From assembly GCA_038237515.1 (NCBI GenBank), contig JBBRYP010000001.1, forward strand, positions 62,001 through 126,000: a stretch of 64,000 nucleotides of DNA, in the 5' to 3' direction. A model generated the notes under the pieces. It was not told the DNA's origin. It did no database searches and saw nothing but the letters and a program-made list of their open reading frames with translations. The stretch is from JBBQDZ01 sp038237515 (GTDB lineage: Bacteria; Actinomycetota; Thermoleophilia; Gaiellales; Gaiellaceae). Positions 25,260 to 34,894 of the stretch are shown piece by piece. Made by a program: the position numbers and the translations under genes. Each line of letters begins with the position of its first letter. Position 1 is the stretch's first letter.

Positions 25260-25850
25260 GTGTTCACCGGCATCGTCCGCGAGCGCGGGATCGTGCGGCG
25301 CCGAGAGGGAAGCGGCGAGGGCCTTCGCCTCGAGGTGGCGGCGCCGCAGGCGGCTGCCGCCGTCGCTGTCGGCGACTCGGTCGCGGTCGACGGCGCCTGC
25401 CTGACGTGCGTCGGGGTTGCGGGGGACACGATCGCCTTCGACGCCGTGCCCGAGACGCTGCGCCGCACGACGCTCGGCGGGCTCGAGGAGGGCTCGATCG
25501 TGAACGTCGAGCCGGCGCTGCGGGCGGGAGACGCGCTGGGTGGGCACTTCGTCCAGGGCCACGTCGACACCGTCGGCCGCGTCAGGTCGGTCGAGCCCGA
25601 AGGGGCGGGGTCCCGCATGTGGGTCGAGGCCCCGCCGGAGCTTCTCCGCTACTGCGTGGAGAAGGGCTCGATCGCGGTCGGCGGCGTGTCGCTGACGATC
25701 GCCGAGCTCTCCGACGATGCATTCGCCGTCGCGCTCGTGCCGCACACGCTCGCGGCCACGACGCTCGGCCAATGGCGCCGCGGGGACCCAGTGAACCTCG
25801 AGCCGGACCTGCTGGCGAAGTACGTGGAGCGCCTCGCAGCCCCGTGTTGA
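25260..25850 (+). CDS. ribE: Riboflavin synthase alpha chain
   Basis: 196 aa enzyme that dismutates two molecules of 6,7-dimethyl-8-ribityllumazine into riboflavin. It starts with the diagnostic MFTGIV and consists of two homologous lumazine-binding barrels: VGDSVAVDGACLTCVG with GGHFVQGHVD in the first, and KGSIAVGGVSLTIAEL in the second. The C-terminal helix (LLAKYVERL) supports trimerisation. It acts with RibH encoded downstream. Confidence 0.94.
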   Translation: MFTGIVRERGIVRRREGSGEGLRLEVAAPQAAAAVAVGDSVAVDGACLTCVGVAGDTIAFDAVPETLRRTTLGGLEEGSIVNVEPALRAGDALGGHFVQGHVDTVGRVRSVEPEGAGSRMWVEAPPELLRYCVEKGSIAVGGVSLTIAELSDDAFAVALVPHTLAATTLGQWRRGDPVNLEPDLLAKYVERLAAPC

Positions 25851-25855
25851 GGGGC

Positions 25856-25861
25856 TACGAT
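25856..25861 (+). promoter_or_regulatory. -10 element of ribBA, leaderless geometry
   Basis: TACGAT ends 6 nt before the ATG at 25868. Confidence 0.5.
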
Positions 25862-25867
25862 CAGCGG

Positions 25868-27132
25868 ATGGCGGCCGTGCGCGCCCTACCTCAAACTTCC
25901 CCCTTCGCTTCGATCGCCGAGGCGATCGAGGACATCCGCAGCGGGCGCTTCGTCGTCGTCGTCGACGCGGACGATCGCGAGAACGAGGGCGACCTGACGA
26001 TCGCCGCCCAGTTCGCCACCCCCGAGGCGATCAACTTCATGACCAAGGAGGCCCGAGGCCTCATCTGCCTCTGCCTCACCGAGGACCGGTGCGACGAGCT
26101 CGGCCTGCGCCAGATGACCGACCGCAACGAGACGCCGTACGGCACCGCCTTCACGGTCTCGATCGAGGCGCGGGAAGGCATCACCACCGGCATCTCGGCG
26201 CCCGACCGCTCCCGCACGATCCAGGTCGCCGTCGATCCCTCCGCCAGGCCGGAGGACCTGGTTCAGCCCGGTCACGTGTTCCCGCTCCGCGCGCGGAGCG
26301 GCGGCGTCCTGCGCCGCGCGGGGCAGACCGAGGCGTCGGTCGACCTCGCGCGCCTGGCCGGCCTCATCCCCGCCGGCGTCGTCTGCGAGGTGATGAACGA
26401 GGACGGGACGATGGCCCGCGTCCCCGACCTCATCCCCTACTGCGAACGGCACGGGATCAAGCTGGTCACCGTCGCCGACCTGATCGAGTACCGGCGGCGA
26501 ACCGAGAGACTCGTCGAGCGCGAGACGAGCGTGCGCCTACCCACCTCATACGGCGAGTTCGCCGCCGTCGCCTTTCGGGAGACACTGACCGGCAAGCACC
26601 ACGTGGCGCTCGTGAAGGGGAAGGTGGAGGGCGAGGAGCGCGTGCTGGTGCGAGTCCACTCCGAGTGCCTCACGGGTGACGTCTTCCACTCGCTGCGCTG
26701 CGACTGCGGCGAGCAGCTCGACCTCGCCCTCCGCCGGATCGGCGGCGAGGAGTGCGGAGTGCTGCTCTACATGGCCCAGGAGGGGCGGGGGATCGGACTC
26801 CTCAACAAGCTTCGAGCCTACGAGCTCCAGGAGCGCGGCCTCGACACGGTCGAAGCGAACCTCGAGCTGGGCTTCCCCGCCGACGCACGCGACTGGGGCA
26901 TCGGCAACCAGATCCTGGCCGAGCTCGGACTGTCGACGATCCGGATCCTGACGAACAACCCGAAGAAGCTCACCGGACTCGAGGGATACGGGCTGACGGT
27001 GGTCGAGCAGGTGCCGATCGAGGTGCCTTCGAACGCTGAGAACCGGCACTACCTCGAGACGAAGCGGGCGAAGCTCGGGCACCGGCTCCACCACCAGGAC
27101 CTCCGCTTCGAGTCCGACCAGCAGAGCGACGC

Positions 27133-27136
<4 letters not shown>
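25868..27136 (+). CDS. ribBA: DHBP synthase / GTP cyclohydrolase II
   Basis: 422 aa bifunctional enzyme supplying both riboflavin precursors. Residues 12-210 are 3,4-dihydroxy-2-butanone-4-phosphate synthase (DADDRENEGDLTIAAQFA, TGISAPDRSRTI, GHVFPLRAR, RAGQTEASVDLARLAG). Residues 220-422 are GTP cyclohydrolase II with zinc ligands in CLTGDVFHSLRCDCGEQLDLAL, plus YMAQEGRGIGLLNKL and LTNNPKKLTGLEGYGL. Both active sites look intact. The stop overlaps ribH as GTGA. Confidence 0.96.
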
Positions 27137-27909
<773 letters not shown>

Positions 27910-27910
27910 C

Positions 27911-27916
27911 TACACT
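27911..27916 (+). promoter_or_regulatory. -10 element of rpmB
   Basis: TACACT ends 11 nt before the ATG at 27928; the 5' leader would be only a few nucleotides. Confidence 0.45.
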
Positions 27917-27927
27917 TTCCGTCGGCG

Positions 27928-28164
27928 ATGTCCAAGGTCTGCTCCTCCTGCGGCAAGAAGCCATCCTTCGGCAACAACCGGTCGCACTCGATGGTGGCGA
28001 CGAAGCGGCGCTTCGATCCCAACCTCCAGCGCGTCCGGGTGCTCGTCGACGGTGTCGCCCGCCGCGTCTACGTATGCACGCGCTGCCTCAAAGGCGGGCG
28101 CGTCCAGAAGTCGCCGAACGTGAAGTCGCCGAAAGCGCTTCCCAGCGCAGGCGGGCCCGGCTAG
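27928..28164 (+). CDS. rpmB: 50S ribosomal protein L28
   Basis: 78 aa. Begins SKVCSSCGKKPSFGNNRSHS and continues with RRFDPNLQRVRV and VYVCTRCLKGGRV; the two CxxC pairs (near residues 5-8 and 51-54) mark the zinc-binding C+ form of L28. The C-terminal 15 residues are a basic, flexible tail. Placed alone between ribH and fakA, with a strong hairpin after the stop. Confidence 0.95.
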   Translation: MSKVCSSCGKKPSFGNNRSHSMVATKRRFDPNLQRVRVLVDGVARRVYVCTRCLKGGRVQKSPNVKSPKALPSAGGPG

Positions 28165-28173
28165 TCCCTTCGG

Positions 28174-28204
28174 GAGAGCGCGGCGGCAAGGCCGCTCCGC
28201 TCTC
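28174..28204 (+). terminator. Hairpin after rpmB
   Basis: GAGAGCG (28174-28180) pairs with CGCTCTC (28198-28204) and an inner GCGGC/GCCGC stem closes the loop. No U-tract follows. Position right after the stop suggests transcription termination. Confidence 0.6.
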
Positions 28205-28234
28205 GACGTGCTAGCCCGATCGCGTCGCGGGGCG

Positions 28235-28240
28235 TAAGGT
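28235..28240 (+). promoter_or_regulatory. -10 element of the fakA-like gene, leaderless geometry
   Basis: TAAGGT ends 6 nt before the ATG at 28247. Confidence 0.45.
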
Positions 28241-28246
28241 CTCCGG

Positions 28247-29836
28247 ATGGGCGATCTCGAGACGATGCGGGGCCTCGCGCAGGCCGCGCTCGCGGCGCTC
28301 GAGGCGGCACGGGAGCGGATCGACGATCTGAACGTCTACCCTGTGCCGGACGGCGACACGGGGACGAACATGACGCTGACCGCGCGCGCCGTGGTCGAGG
28401 CCATCGACGCCTCCGGCGCGCCCGACCGCGCCACCCTCGCCCGCGAATGCTCCCGCGCCGCACTCCTCGGCGCCCGTGGCAACTCCGGGGTCATCCTCTC
28501 CCAGGTCGTGCGAGGCGCCTCCGAGCGGCTCGGATCGACGGTAGGCACGCTGGACGCCCCTCTCCTCGCCAGGGCCTTTCGCGGTGCGAGCGACTCGGCC
28601 TGCGCGGCGGTGAGGGAACCGGCCGAGGGGACGATCCTGACGGTGGCCCGGGAGCTCGCCGAGGAGGCCGAGGCAGCCGATCCGACTCAGGGCCTCCCCG
28701 AGCTCGCGCTCGCGCTCGTGCAGCGGGGTGAGCGATCGCTGGCATCGACTACCGAGCTCCTGCCGGCCCTCCGCGACGCGGGGGTCGTCGACGCGGGCGC
28801 CGCAGGCCTCCTCGAGCTCGTGCGGGGCCTCGCGTCGGCCCTGCGCGGGGAGCCGCTCCCCGAGCTGGCGTCACTCGAGCTCGGGCCGGGGCTCGACGCG
28901 ATTCACCGGGAACTCTCGCGCTATCGCTACTGCACCGGGTACGTGGTCGAGGGCGACGCCCTGGATGCCTCCGCGCTGGAGCTCGAGCTCGAGCCGCTCG
29001 GCGACTCGCTGCTGATCGTGGGGGATCGCACCGCGCTCAAGGTGCACCTCCACACCGACGAGCCGGGTAGGGCGCTCGCCGCGGGGACGGCGGTCGGCGT
29101 GATCGACCGCGTCGAGATCGCCGACATGCATCGGCAGACGCTCGCGCGGGAGGAGCGGCTACTAGCTCGCGGCGCGTCCACGACTGCGGCTTGCGGCGTC
29201 ATCGCGGTGGCCGCGGGCGAGGGCAACCGGCGGATCCTCGAGAGCCTCGGTGCCTCCTGCGTGGTCGAAGGGGGGCAGACCATGAACCCTTCCGCATCGG
29301 ACCTCGTCGTGGCAGCCGAGCAGGCCGACGCCGCCGAGATCGTCCTGCTGCCGAACAACCCCAACGTGATCCTGACGGCCGAGCAGGCGGCCGGGCTCTC
29401 CTCGAAGCCGATCCGCGTCGTCCGGTCCGACTCCATCCAGCGAGGCGTCGCGGCGATGGTCGTCTTCGACGCCGACCGGGACGCAGCGACGAACGCGGAG
29501 GCGATGGCGGAGGCGATCGACGCCGTGGCGACCGGTGAGGTGACCGTCGCGTCCCGCGACGCGAAGCTGGACGGGATCTTCGTGCGGGAAGGCTCCTACC
29601 TCGGCCTCGCCGAGGGTCGGCCGGTGGCCTCCGGCGAGAGCTTCGAGCAGGTGACGAGGGCGGTCCTCGACCGCCTGCTCGCGCAGCCCCGCAGCATCGT
29701 CACCTTCCTCACCGGCGCCGATGAGCCGGAGCTCGGCGCTCTTCTCGCCCACCTGGCGGACCGCCACCCGCTCGTGGAGCTCGACGTCCAGGCAGGCGGC
29801 CAGCCGCACTACCCCGTCCTCATCTCGGCTGAGTGA
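28247..29836 (+). CDS. fakA: Fatty acid kinase ATP-binding subunit (DAK2/DhaL domain)
   Basis: 529 aa, family YloV/FakA. The N-terminal DhaL domain has the nucleotide/Mg site DDLNVYPVPDGDTGTNMTLT (about residues 25-44) and GARGNSGVILSQ (about residue 77). The middle domain includes CTGYVVEGDA and ALKVHLHTDEPG; the C-terminal domain resembles DegV folds (LLPNNPNVILTAEQA). FakA phosphorylates acyl chains carried by FakB; a DegV/FakB-family protein is two genes downstream, so this is a kinase-substrate carrier pair. GTGA overlap with the receiver gene. Confidence 0.87.
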   Translation: MGDLETMRGLAQAALAALEAARERIDDLNVYPVPDGDTGTNMTLTARAVVEAIDASGAPDRATLARECSRAALLGARGNSGVILSQVVRGASERLGSTVGTLDAPLLARAFRGASDSACAAVREPAEGTILTVARELAEEAEAADPTQGLPELALALVQRGERSLASTTELLPALRDAGVVDAGAAGLLELVRGLASALRGEPLPELASLELGPGLDAIHRELSRYRYCTGYVVEGDALDASALELELEPLGDSLLIVGDRTALKVHLHTDEPGRALAAGTAVGVIDRVEIADMHRQTLAREERLLARGASTTAACGVIAVAAGEGNRRILESLGASCVVEGGQTMNPSASDLVVAAEQADAAEIVLLPNNPNVILTAEQAAGLSSKPIRVVRSDSIQRGVAAMVVFDADRDAATNAEAMAEAIDAVATGEVTVASRDAKLDGIFVREGSYLGLAEGRPVASGESFEQVTRAVLDRLLAQPRSIVTFLTGADEPELGALLAHLADRHPLVELDVQAGGQPHYPVLISAE

Positions 29837-30222
29837 GCGGTGGCGCGCCGATTCGCGTCGTCCTCGCCGAGGACAACGACATCTTCCGCGAATCGCTCGA
29901 GCTCCTCTTCGGGCTGCGGGACGACGTCGTCGTGGTCGCCTCGGTCTCCGACGGGTCCGACGCAGTCGCGGCCTGCCGCGGGGAGAATCCGGACGTGCTG
30001 CTCATGGACTACCGACTCCCGGGGCTCGACGGCCTGCGCCTGAGCAGCGCGATGCGCAGGAGCTGCCCCGGCGTCGCGCTCGTCTGCCTGAGCGCCTCGG
30101 TGGAACCCCAGCAGGCGGCGGCACTGCTGGCCGCAGGCGCGATCGAGCTCCTGACGAAAGATCAGCCGCTCGACGAGATCGTCGCTGGGATCCACCGCGC
30201 CGCAGGCCGCGTCGCCGCATGA
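29833..30222 (+). CDS. Stand-alone response-regulator receiver domain
   Basis: 129 aa CheY-like receiver with no output domain. Acidic pair in LAEDND (Glu13/Asp14), phosphoacceptor Asp59 in VLLMDYRLPGLDG, the Thr/Ser switch in LVCLSAS, and invariant Lys109 in LLTKDQP are all present, so phosphorylation should be possible. No histidine kinase lies nearby. The overlap with fakA and 46-nt distance to the degV gene place it in the fatty-acid kinase operon, an unusual context. Confidence 0.88.
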   Translation: MSGGAPIRVVLAEDNDIFRESLELLFGLRDDVVVVASVSDGSDAVAACRGENPDVLLMDYRLPGLDGLRLSSAMRRSCPGVALVCLSASVEPQQAAALLAAGAIELLTKDQPLDEIVAGIHRAAGRVAA

Positions 30223-30268
30223 GACGCCCCGTGTCCACCGGCCACGTCTGCGCCGGCGAGGCGCTCGC

Positions 30269-31135
30269 ATGAACCTCACGGCACAGAACGCGGCGATCGT
30301 CCTCGACTCGACCGCGGACTTCCCCGAGGCGCCAGAGCGGTTCGCGAACTGGCGGGTCGTGCCGCTCTACGTCCGCTTCGGCGACGAGAGCTATCGCGAC
30401 TACGTCGAGCTCGGGCCGCACGAGTTCTACGCACGCCTCCGCGAGGCGGACGCTCTCCCGACCACCTCGCAGCCCACCCCGGCCGACTTCCTCGCGACCT
30501 ACGAGCAGCTCTCCGGGTACGACCGCGTCTACTCCCTCCACATCTCGGGCCGGCTCTCGGGAACGGTCGAGAGCGCCCGGCGAGCGGCGCAGGAGCTCGG
30601 GGGGGACAGGGTGCGGATCGTCGACACGGGGACCGCCTCCGCGGGGATCGCCCTGCTCGGGTTGGCGCTGCAGCGGCGTCTGGAGGCCGGCACGACCGAC
30701 GAGGCGCTGGAGGCGCTCGTCGCGCGCTACCGGCACGAGGCGCGCCTGCTCTTCACCGTCGAGACGCTCGAGTTCCTCGCCAAGGGCGGTCGCATCGGGC
30801 GGGCCAGCGCGATGGCGGGGCAGCTTCTCCACATCAAGCCGATCCTCACCATCTCGGACGGGGAGGTCGTTCCCCTCAAGCGCGTGCGCGGGAACCAGAA
30901 GGCCTTCCAGGAGTTCGTGCGCGAGTTCGAGGCCGGCTCGCGCCCCGGGCCGGGCCTGCGGGTCGGCATCGCGGCGGCGGACGCACCCGACCGCGAGCAG
31001 GCCCTTCGGGAGCTCGTGCGGCGCACGCGCCCGGAGGCGGAACTCGCGATCGTGACGAGCCTCGGCGCCGTGGTCGGCACGCACGCCGGCCCCGGGACGG
31101 TCGGGTTCTTCTGGTTCGACGACCGCGACCTCTAG
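30269..31135 (+). CDS. DegV-family fatty acid-binding protein (FakB-like)
   Basis: 288 aa. Begins AAIVLDSTADFPE, the DegV signature, with TTSQPTPADFLATYEQL and YSLHISGRLSGTVESARRAA (acyl-chain binding Ser/Thr) and the C-terminal FTVETLEFLAKGGRIGRASAM and KPILTISDGEV blocks. FakB proteins hold a fatty acid whose carboxylate is phosphorylated by FakA. It follows fakA and a receiver protein in one operon. Confidence 0.88.
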   Translation: MNLTAQNAAIVLDSTADFPEAPERFANWRVVPLYVRFGDESYRDYVELGPHEFYARLREADALPTTSQPTPADFLATYEQLSGYDRVYSLHISGRLSGTVESARRAAQELGGDRVRIVDTGTASAGIALLGLALQRRLEAGTTDEALEALVARYRHEARLLFTVETLEFLAKGGRIGRASAMAGQLLHIKPILTISDGEVVPLKRVRGNQKAFQEFVREFEAGSRPGPGLRVGIAAADAPDREQALRELVRRTRPEAELAIVTSLGAVVGTHAGPGTVGFFWFDDRDL

Positions 31136-31165
31136 CCTCCCCGACTCGCCCGCCGAACCGGCTCC

Positions 31166-31171
31166 TATACT
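31166..31171 (+). promoter_or_regulatory. -10 element of recG
   Basis: TATACT ends 9 nt before the CTG at 31181. It supports initiation at or near this CTG, since a transcript beginning here leaves no room for an upstream start. Confidence 0.55.
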
Positions 31172-31180
31172 CGAAGCGCC

Positions 31181-33262
31181 CTGGCGAATCGGCGCGTACC
31201 GACGGGCTTCGCGAGCCCGGGGCCGGTCGAGGCCTGGCCGCCGCCGCGCGGGCGCCCGCGGCCGGAGCGGCTCGAGCTCCCGATCGACGTCCTGCCCGGA
31301 GTCGGCCCGCAGCTGAAGCGCCGGCTCGCGAAGCTCGGGCTCCTGACCGTTGGCGACCTGCTGTCCCATCGGCCGCGCGACTACCAGGTTGTGGTGGGGG
31401 AGACGGCGATCGCCGACCTCTTCGGCGAGACCGAGGCGGTGATCGCCGGCGAGGTGCGTCGCGTGACGCTGCGGCCGACGAGGCGGCGGCTGAGCGTCCT
31501 GAAGGTGGCGGTCGCCGACGCGACCGGCGAGGTGACCGCGATCTGGTTCAACCAGCCCTGGCTCGCCGCGAAGCTCGAGCCGGGGACGCGCGTCCGGCTC
31601 CGGGGGCAGCTCCGCAGGAACGAGTTCTCCGTTCGCTCCTACGACGTGGACGGCGGCTCGGCGACGGCCGACCTCGCCCCGGTCTATCCCGCGACCGAGG
31701 AGGTGACGCCGAAGCGCCTGCGAGAGCTCGTCGAGGCCGCGCTCGCCCACGCAGCCGACAGCGCCGACTCGCTGCCTGCCGCGCTGCGGGAGCGGGAGCG
31801 CCTGCCGCTCCGGGCCGATGCGCTCGTCGCGCTCCACCGGCCGCGAACCGCGGAAGAGGCCGAGCGCGGGCGCCGCCGGCTCGCCTTCGACGAGCTGCTC
31901 GCGCTGCAGCTGGGGCTCGCGCGCGCGCGGCGGGGGCGGGAAGAGGCGGCGGCGCCCGTGCTGGGCCGGGCCGGCCCGCTCGTGCGACGCTACCTCGAGT
32001 TGCTGCCGTTCGCGCTGACGCCCGATCAGGAGCGAGCGATTGCGGAGATCGACGCCGATCTCGATCGGCCGGTCCCGATGCAGCGCCTCCTCCAGGGAGA
32101 CGTCGGCTCGGGGAAAACCGTCGTCGCGCTCTACGCGCTCCTACGGGCGGTCGAGGCGGGGCGGCAGGGAGCCTTCATGGCGCCCACGGAGACACTCGCG
32201 GAGCAGCACTTCCTGACGCTCGAGGGACTCTGCGGCGCGCTCGGGGTCTCGTGCGCGCTGCTCACGAGCTCGACCGGCAAGCGCGACCGCTCCCGTGTCG
32301 CCGGCGCGTCCATCGTCACCGGCACCCACGCCCTGATCCAGGAGGGCGCCGGCCTGCAGGACCTGGCGCTCGCGGTGGTCGACGAGCAGCACCGGTTCGG
32401 CGTCGAGCAGCGCGGTGCGCTCGCCGCGGGACGCACCCGGCTGCCCCATGTCCTGCACATGACCGCAACGCCGATTCCGAGGACGCTCGCGCTGACCCTC
32501 TACGGCGATCTCCACGTCACCGAGATCGCGCACCCGCCCGCCTCCAGAAAACCGATCGTCACGGCCTGGGTGACCGCCGAACGCTCGGCCGAGGCCTACC
32601 GCCGCCTGCGCAAGCACCTCGACGCAGGGCGCCAGGCCTACGTGGTCTGCCCGCTGATCGAGGAGTCGGAGGCCTCGCTGGCGCGCGCCGCGGAGGCCGA
32701 GGCCGAGCGCCTGCGCCGCGCCGAGCTGCGCGGCTACCGCGTCGGGCTCCTGCACGGACGGCTCCGACCGCAGGAACGGCGCGAGCTGATGGCGCACTTC
32801 AAGGCCGGCGAGCTGGACGTCCTCGTCGCGACCACCGTGATCGAGGTCGGAGTGGACGTTCCAAACGCCACGATCATGATCGTGCAGGAGGCGGACCGCT
32901 TCGGCCTCGCGCAGCTGCACCAGCTGCGCGGCCGCGTTGGCCGCGGTGCCGAGCAGTCGTACACGCTGCTCGTCTCGCGCCCGAAGGCGGAGCTGACGGA
33001 GAACGCCGTGGCGCGCCTCGAGGCCTTGGTGCGCACGACGGACGGCTTCGAGCTCGCCGAGGTCGACCTCGAGCTCCGGGGCGAGGGGCAGCTCCTGGGG
33101 ACGCGTCAGTCGGGGCTGTCGGATCTGCGCTTCACCCGCCTGCGGACCGACCGGCCGCTGCTGGAGGCCGCACGGGTTGCGGCCGCCGGCCTCGTCGACC
33201 ACGTGGGGCCGCTGAACGACGAGGTCGAGCGTCTCTTCGCGGGCGGGAAGGCGGAGGCCTAG
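31181..33262 (+). CDS. recG: ATP-dependent DNA helicase RecG, probable CTG start
   Basis: 693 aa branch-migration helicase for stalled forks and Holliday junctions. The wedge domain begins with the helix-hairpin-helix IDVLPGVGPQLKRRLAKLGLLTVGDLL, which lies upstream of the first conventional start (GTG 31391); no ATG, GTG or TTG exists in frame before it, so CTG at 31181, 9 nt after a TATACT -10, is proposed. The OB-fold wedge, Walker A (LLQGDVGSGKTVVAL), DEQH box (VVDEQHRFGVEQR), TATPIPRTL and QLRGRVGRG motifs are all intact. Resulting length matches the family. Confidence 0.92.
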   Translation: MANRRVPTGFASPGPVEAWPPPRGRPRPERLELPIDVLPGVGPQLKRRLAKLGLLTVGDLLSHRPRDYQVVVGETAIADLFGETEAVIAGEVRRVTLRPTRRRLSVLKVAVADATGEVTAIWFNQPWLAAKLEPGTRVRLRGQLRRNEFSVRSYDVDGGSATADLAPVYPATEEVTPKRLRELVEAALAHAADSADSLPAALRERERLPLRADALVALHRPRTAEEAERGRRRLAFDELLALQLGLARARRGREEAAAPVLGRAGPLVRRYLELLPFALTPDQERAIAEIDADLDRPVPMQRLLQGDVGSGKTVVALYALLRAVEAGRQGAFMAPTETLAEQHFLTLEGLCGALGVSCALLTSSTGKRDRSRVAGASIVTGTHALIQEGAGLQDLALAVVDEQHRFGVEQRGALAAGRTRLPHVLHMTATPIPRTLALTLYGDLHVTEIAHPPASRKPIVTAWVTAERSAEAYRRLRKHLDAGRQAYVVCPLIEESEASLARAAEAEAERLRRAELRGYRVGLLHGRLRPQERRELMAHFKAGELDVLVATTVIEVGVDVPNATIMIVQEADRFGLAQLHQLRGRVGRGAEQSYTLLVSRPKAELTENAVARLEALVRTTDGFELAEVDLELRGEGQLLGTRQSGLSDLRFTRLRTDRPLLEAARVAAAGLVDHVGPLNDEVERLFAGGKAEA

Positions 33263-33265
33263 CCT
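33260..33265 (+). promoter_or_regulatory. -10 element of rsmD, leaderless geometry
   Basis: TAGCCT, beginning in the recG stop codon, ends 6 nt before the GTG at 33272. Confidence 0.4.
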
Positions 33266-33271
33266 GCCGCG

Positions 33272-33804
33272 GTGCGGATCATCGCCGGCAGCCGGAAGGG
33301 CCACCGCATCGAGGCGCCGCGAGGGCGTGTCACGCGGCCGACGGGGGATTGGGTGCGCGAGGCCGCGTTCAACCTGATCGGCCCGGTCCATGGTGCCTCC
33401 GTCCTCGACCTCTTCGCCGGCTCCGGTGCGATGGGCCTCGAGGCGCTCTCCCGCGGGGCGGAGAGCGCCGTCTTCGTCGAGGCCGATCGGGAGGCCTGCC
33501 GCACGATCGGTCGGAACCTCGAGAAGCTTCGCCTGGCGGGGGCAACCGTGCTCTGCGCCGACGCGGTGCGCACTCTCGCGGCAGAGGGCGCGGCGGGCAG
33601 GCGGTACGATCTCGTCCTCGTCGACCCGCCCTACCGTCTGTTCTCGGACCTGCAAACGACGCTCGCCTCCTCCCTCGCCGCGGTGCTAGCTCCGGGCGCC
33701 CTCCTCGTCGTCGAGACGGAGGCGCGCGAGGAGCCGGAGCTGTCGATCCCGATGCGCACCACCCGGAGGTACGGCTCGTCCCGGTTGACGGTCTTCCTCT
33801 CGCC

Positions 33805-33808
<4 letters not shown>
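33272..33808 (+). CDS. rsmD: 16S rRNA m2G966 methyltransferase
   Basis: 178 aa. Starts RIIAGSRKGHRIEAPRG, then the SAM-binding VLDLFAGSGAMGLEALSRGA and the catalytic LVDPPYRLFS (DPPY motif). These are the RsmD signatures for N2-methylation of 16S G966. It precedes coaD with an ATGA overlap, the near-universal rsmD-coaD pair. Confidence 0.94.
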
Positions 33809-34335
<527 letters not shown>

Positions 34336-34347
34336 ACTTGGAGAGAT

Positions 34348-34857
34348 ATGGACGTCCTCGTTCTCATCGACAAGCTCGACGACCTCGTGCACAACGCGAA
34401 GGCGGTGCCGCTCACCGACCAGGTGCGCATCGACCGCGAGGAGATCTACGACATCCTCGACCAGATGCGCGCCACGATCCCCGAGGAGATCAAGCAGGCC
34501 CGCTGGATCGTCAAGGAGCGCCAGGAGATGCTCGCGGAGGCCAAGCGAGAGTGCGACCGCCTCCTCGGAGAGGCGCGGGAGCAGGCGGTTCGCGAGGCCT
34601 CGCAGACCGAGATCGTCAAGCTCGCCGAACGGCAGGCGCAGGAGATCGTCGAAGATTCGAGGCGGACCGCGCGGGAGACGCGGCTGGAGATGGAGGACTG
34701 GGCGGACGGGATTCTCTCGACGCTCGAGGTCAACCTCGACAAGTTCCTGAACGCCGTCAAGCGCGGCCGCGAGCGCCTGCACGAGCGCTCGCAGGAGTCG
34801 GTGATCGCCGGCGTCGGAGTGGGCGTCGACGGCGACGAGCAGCAGGCCGCCTACTAG
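34348..34857 (+). CDS. SepIVA/DivIVA-like coiled-coil protein
   Basis: 169 aa. Starts with a short hydrophobic region (MDVLVLIDKLDDLVHNAK) then a long uninterrupted helix-forming stretch (about residues 35-145) rich in Glu, Arg and Ala with heptad spacing (AKRECDRLLGEAREQAVREASQ). No membrane segment. Position between coaD and the DUF177-rpmF-rnc group matches the actinobacterial SepIVA protein, a DivIVA-like factor for septation and polar growth; homology is inferred from layout and coiled-coil form. A TAGACT -10 (34333-34338) lies 9 nt upstream with GGAG in between. Confidence 0.72.
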   Translation: MDVLVLIDKLDDLVHNAKAVPLTDQVRIDREEIYDILDQMRATIPEEIKQARWIVKERQEMLAEAKRECDRLLGEAREQAVREASQTEIVKLAERQAQEIVEDSRRTARETRLEMEDWADGILSTLEVNLDKFLNAVKRGRERLHERSQESVIAGVGVGVDGDEQQAAY

Positions 34858-34862
34858 CGCAG

Positions 34863-34894
34863 GGGAGCCCACGCGTCCTTCGTGGGGCGCTCCC
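34863..34894 (+). terminator. Strong hairpin between sepIVA-like gene and phosphoesterase
   Basis: GGGAGCCCACG (34863-34873) pairs with CGTGGGGCGCTCCC (34881-34894), with a small bulge. It ends exactly before the TTG start at 34895, so it may terminate the upstream gene or hide the start of the next one. Confidence 0.55.

Noticed and set aside
23343..25868. FMN riboswitch for the riboflavin genes
   Set aside because: Spacers before rpe, ribD, ribE and ribBA are 13-40 nt or negative, too short for an FMN aptamer, and the conserved core sequence is not present.
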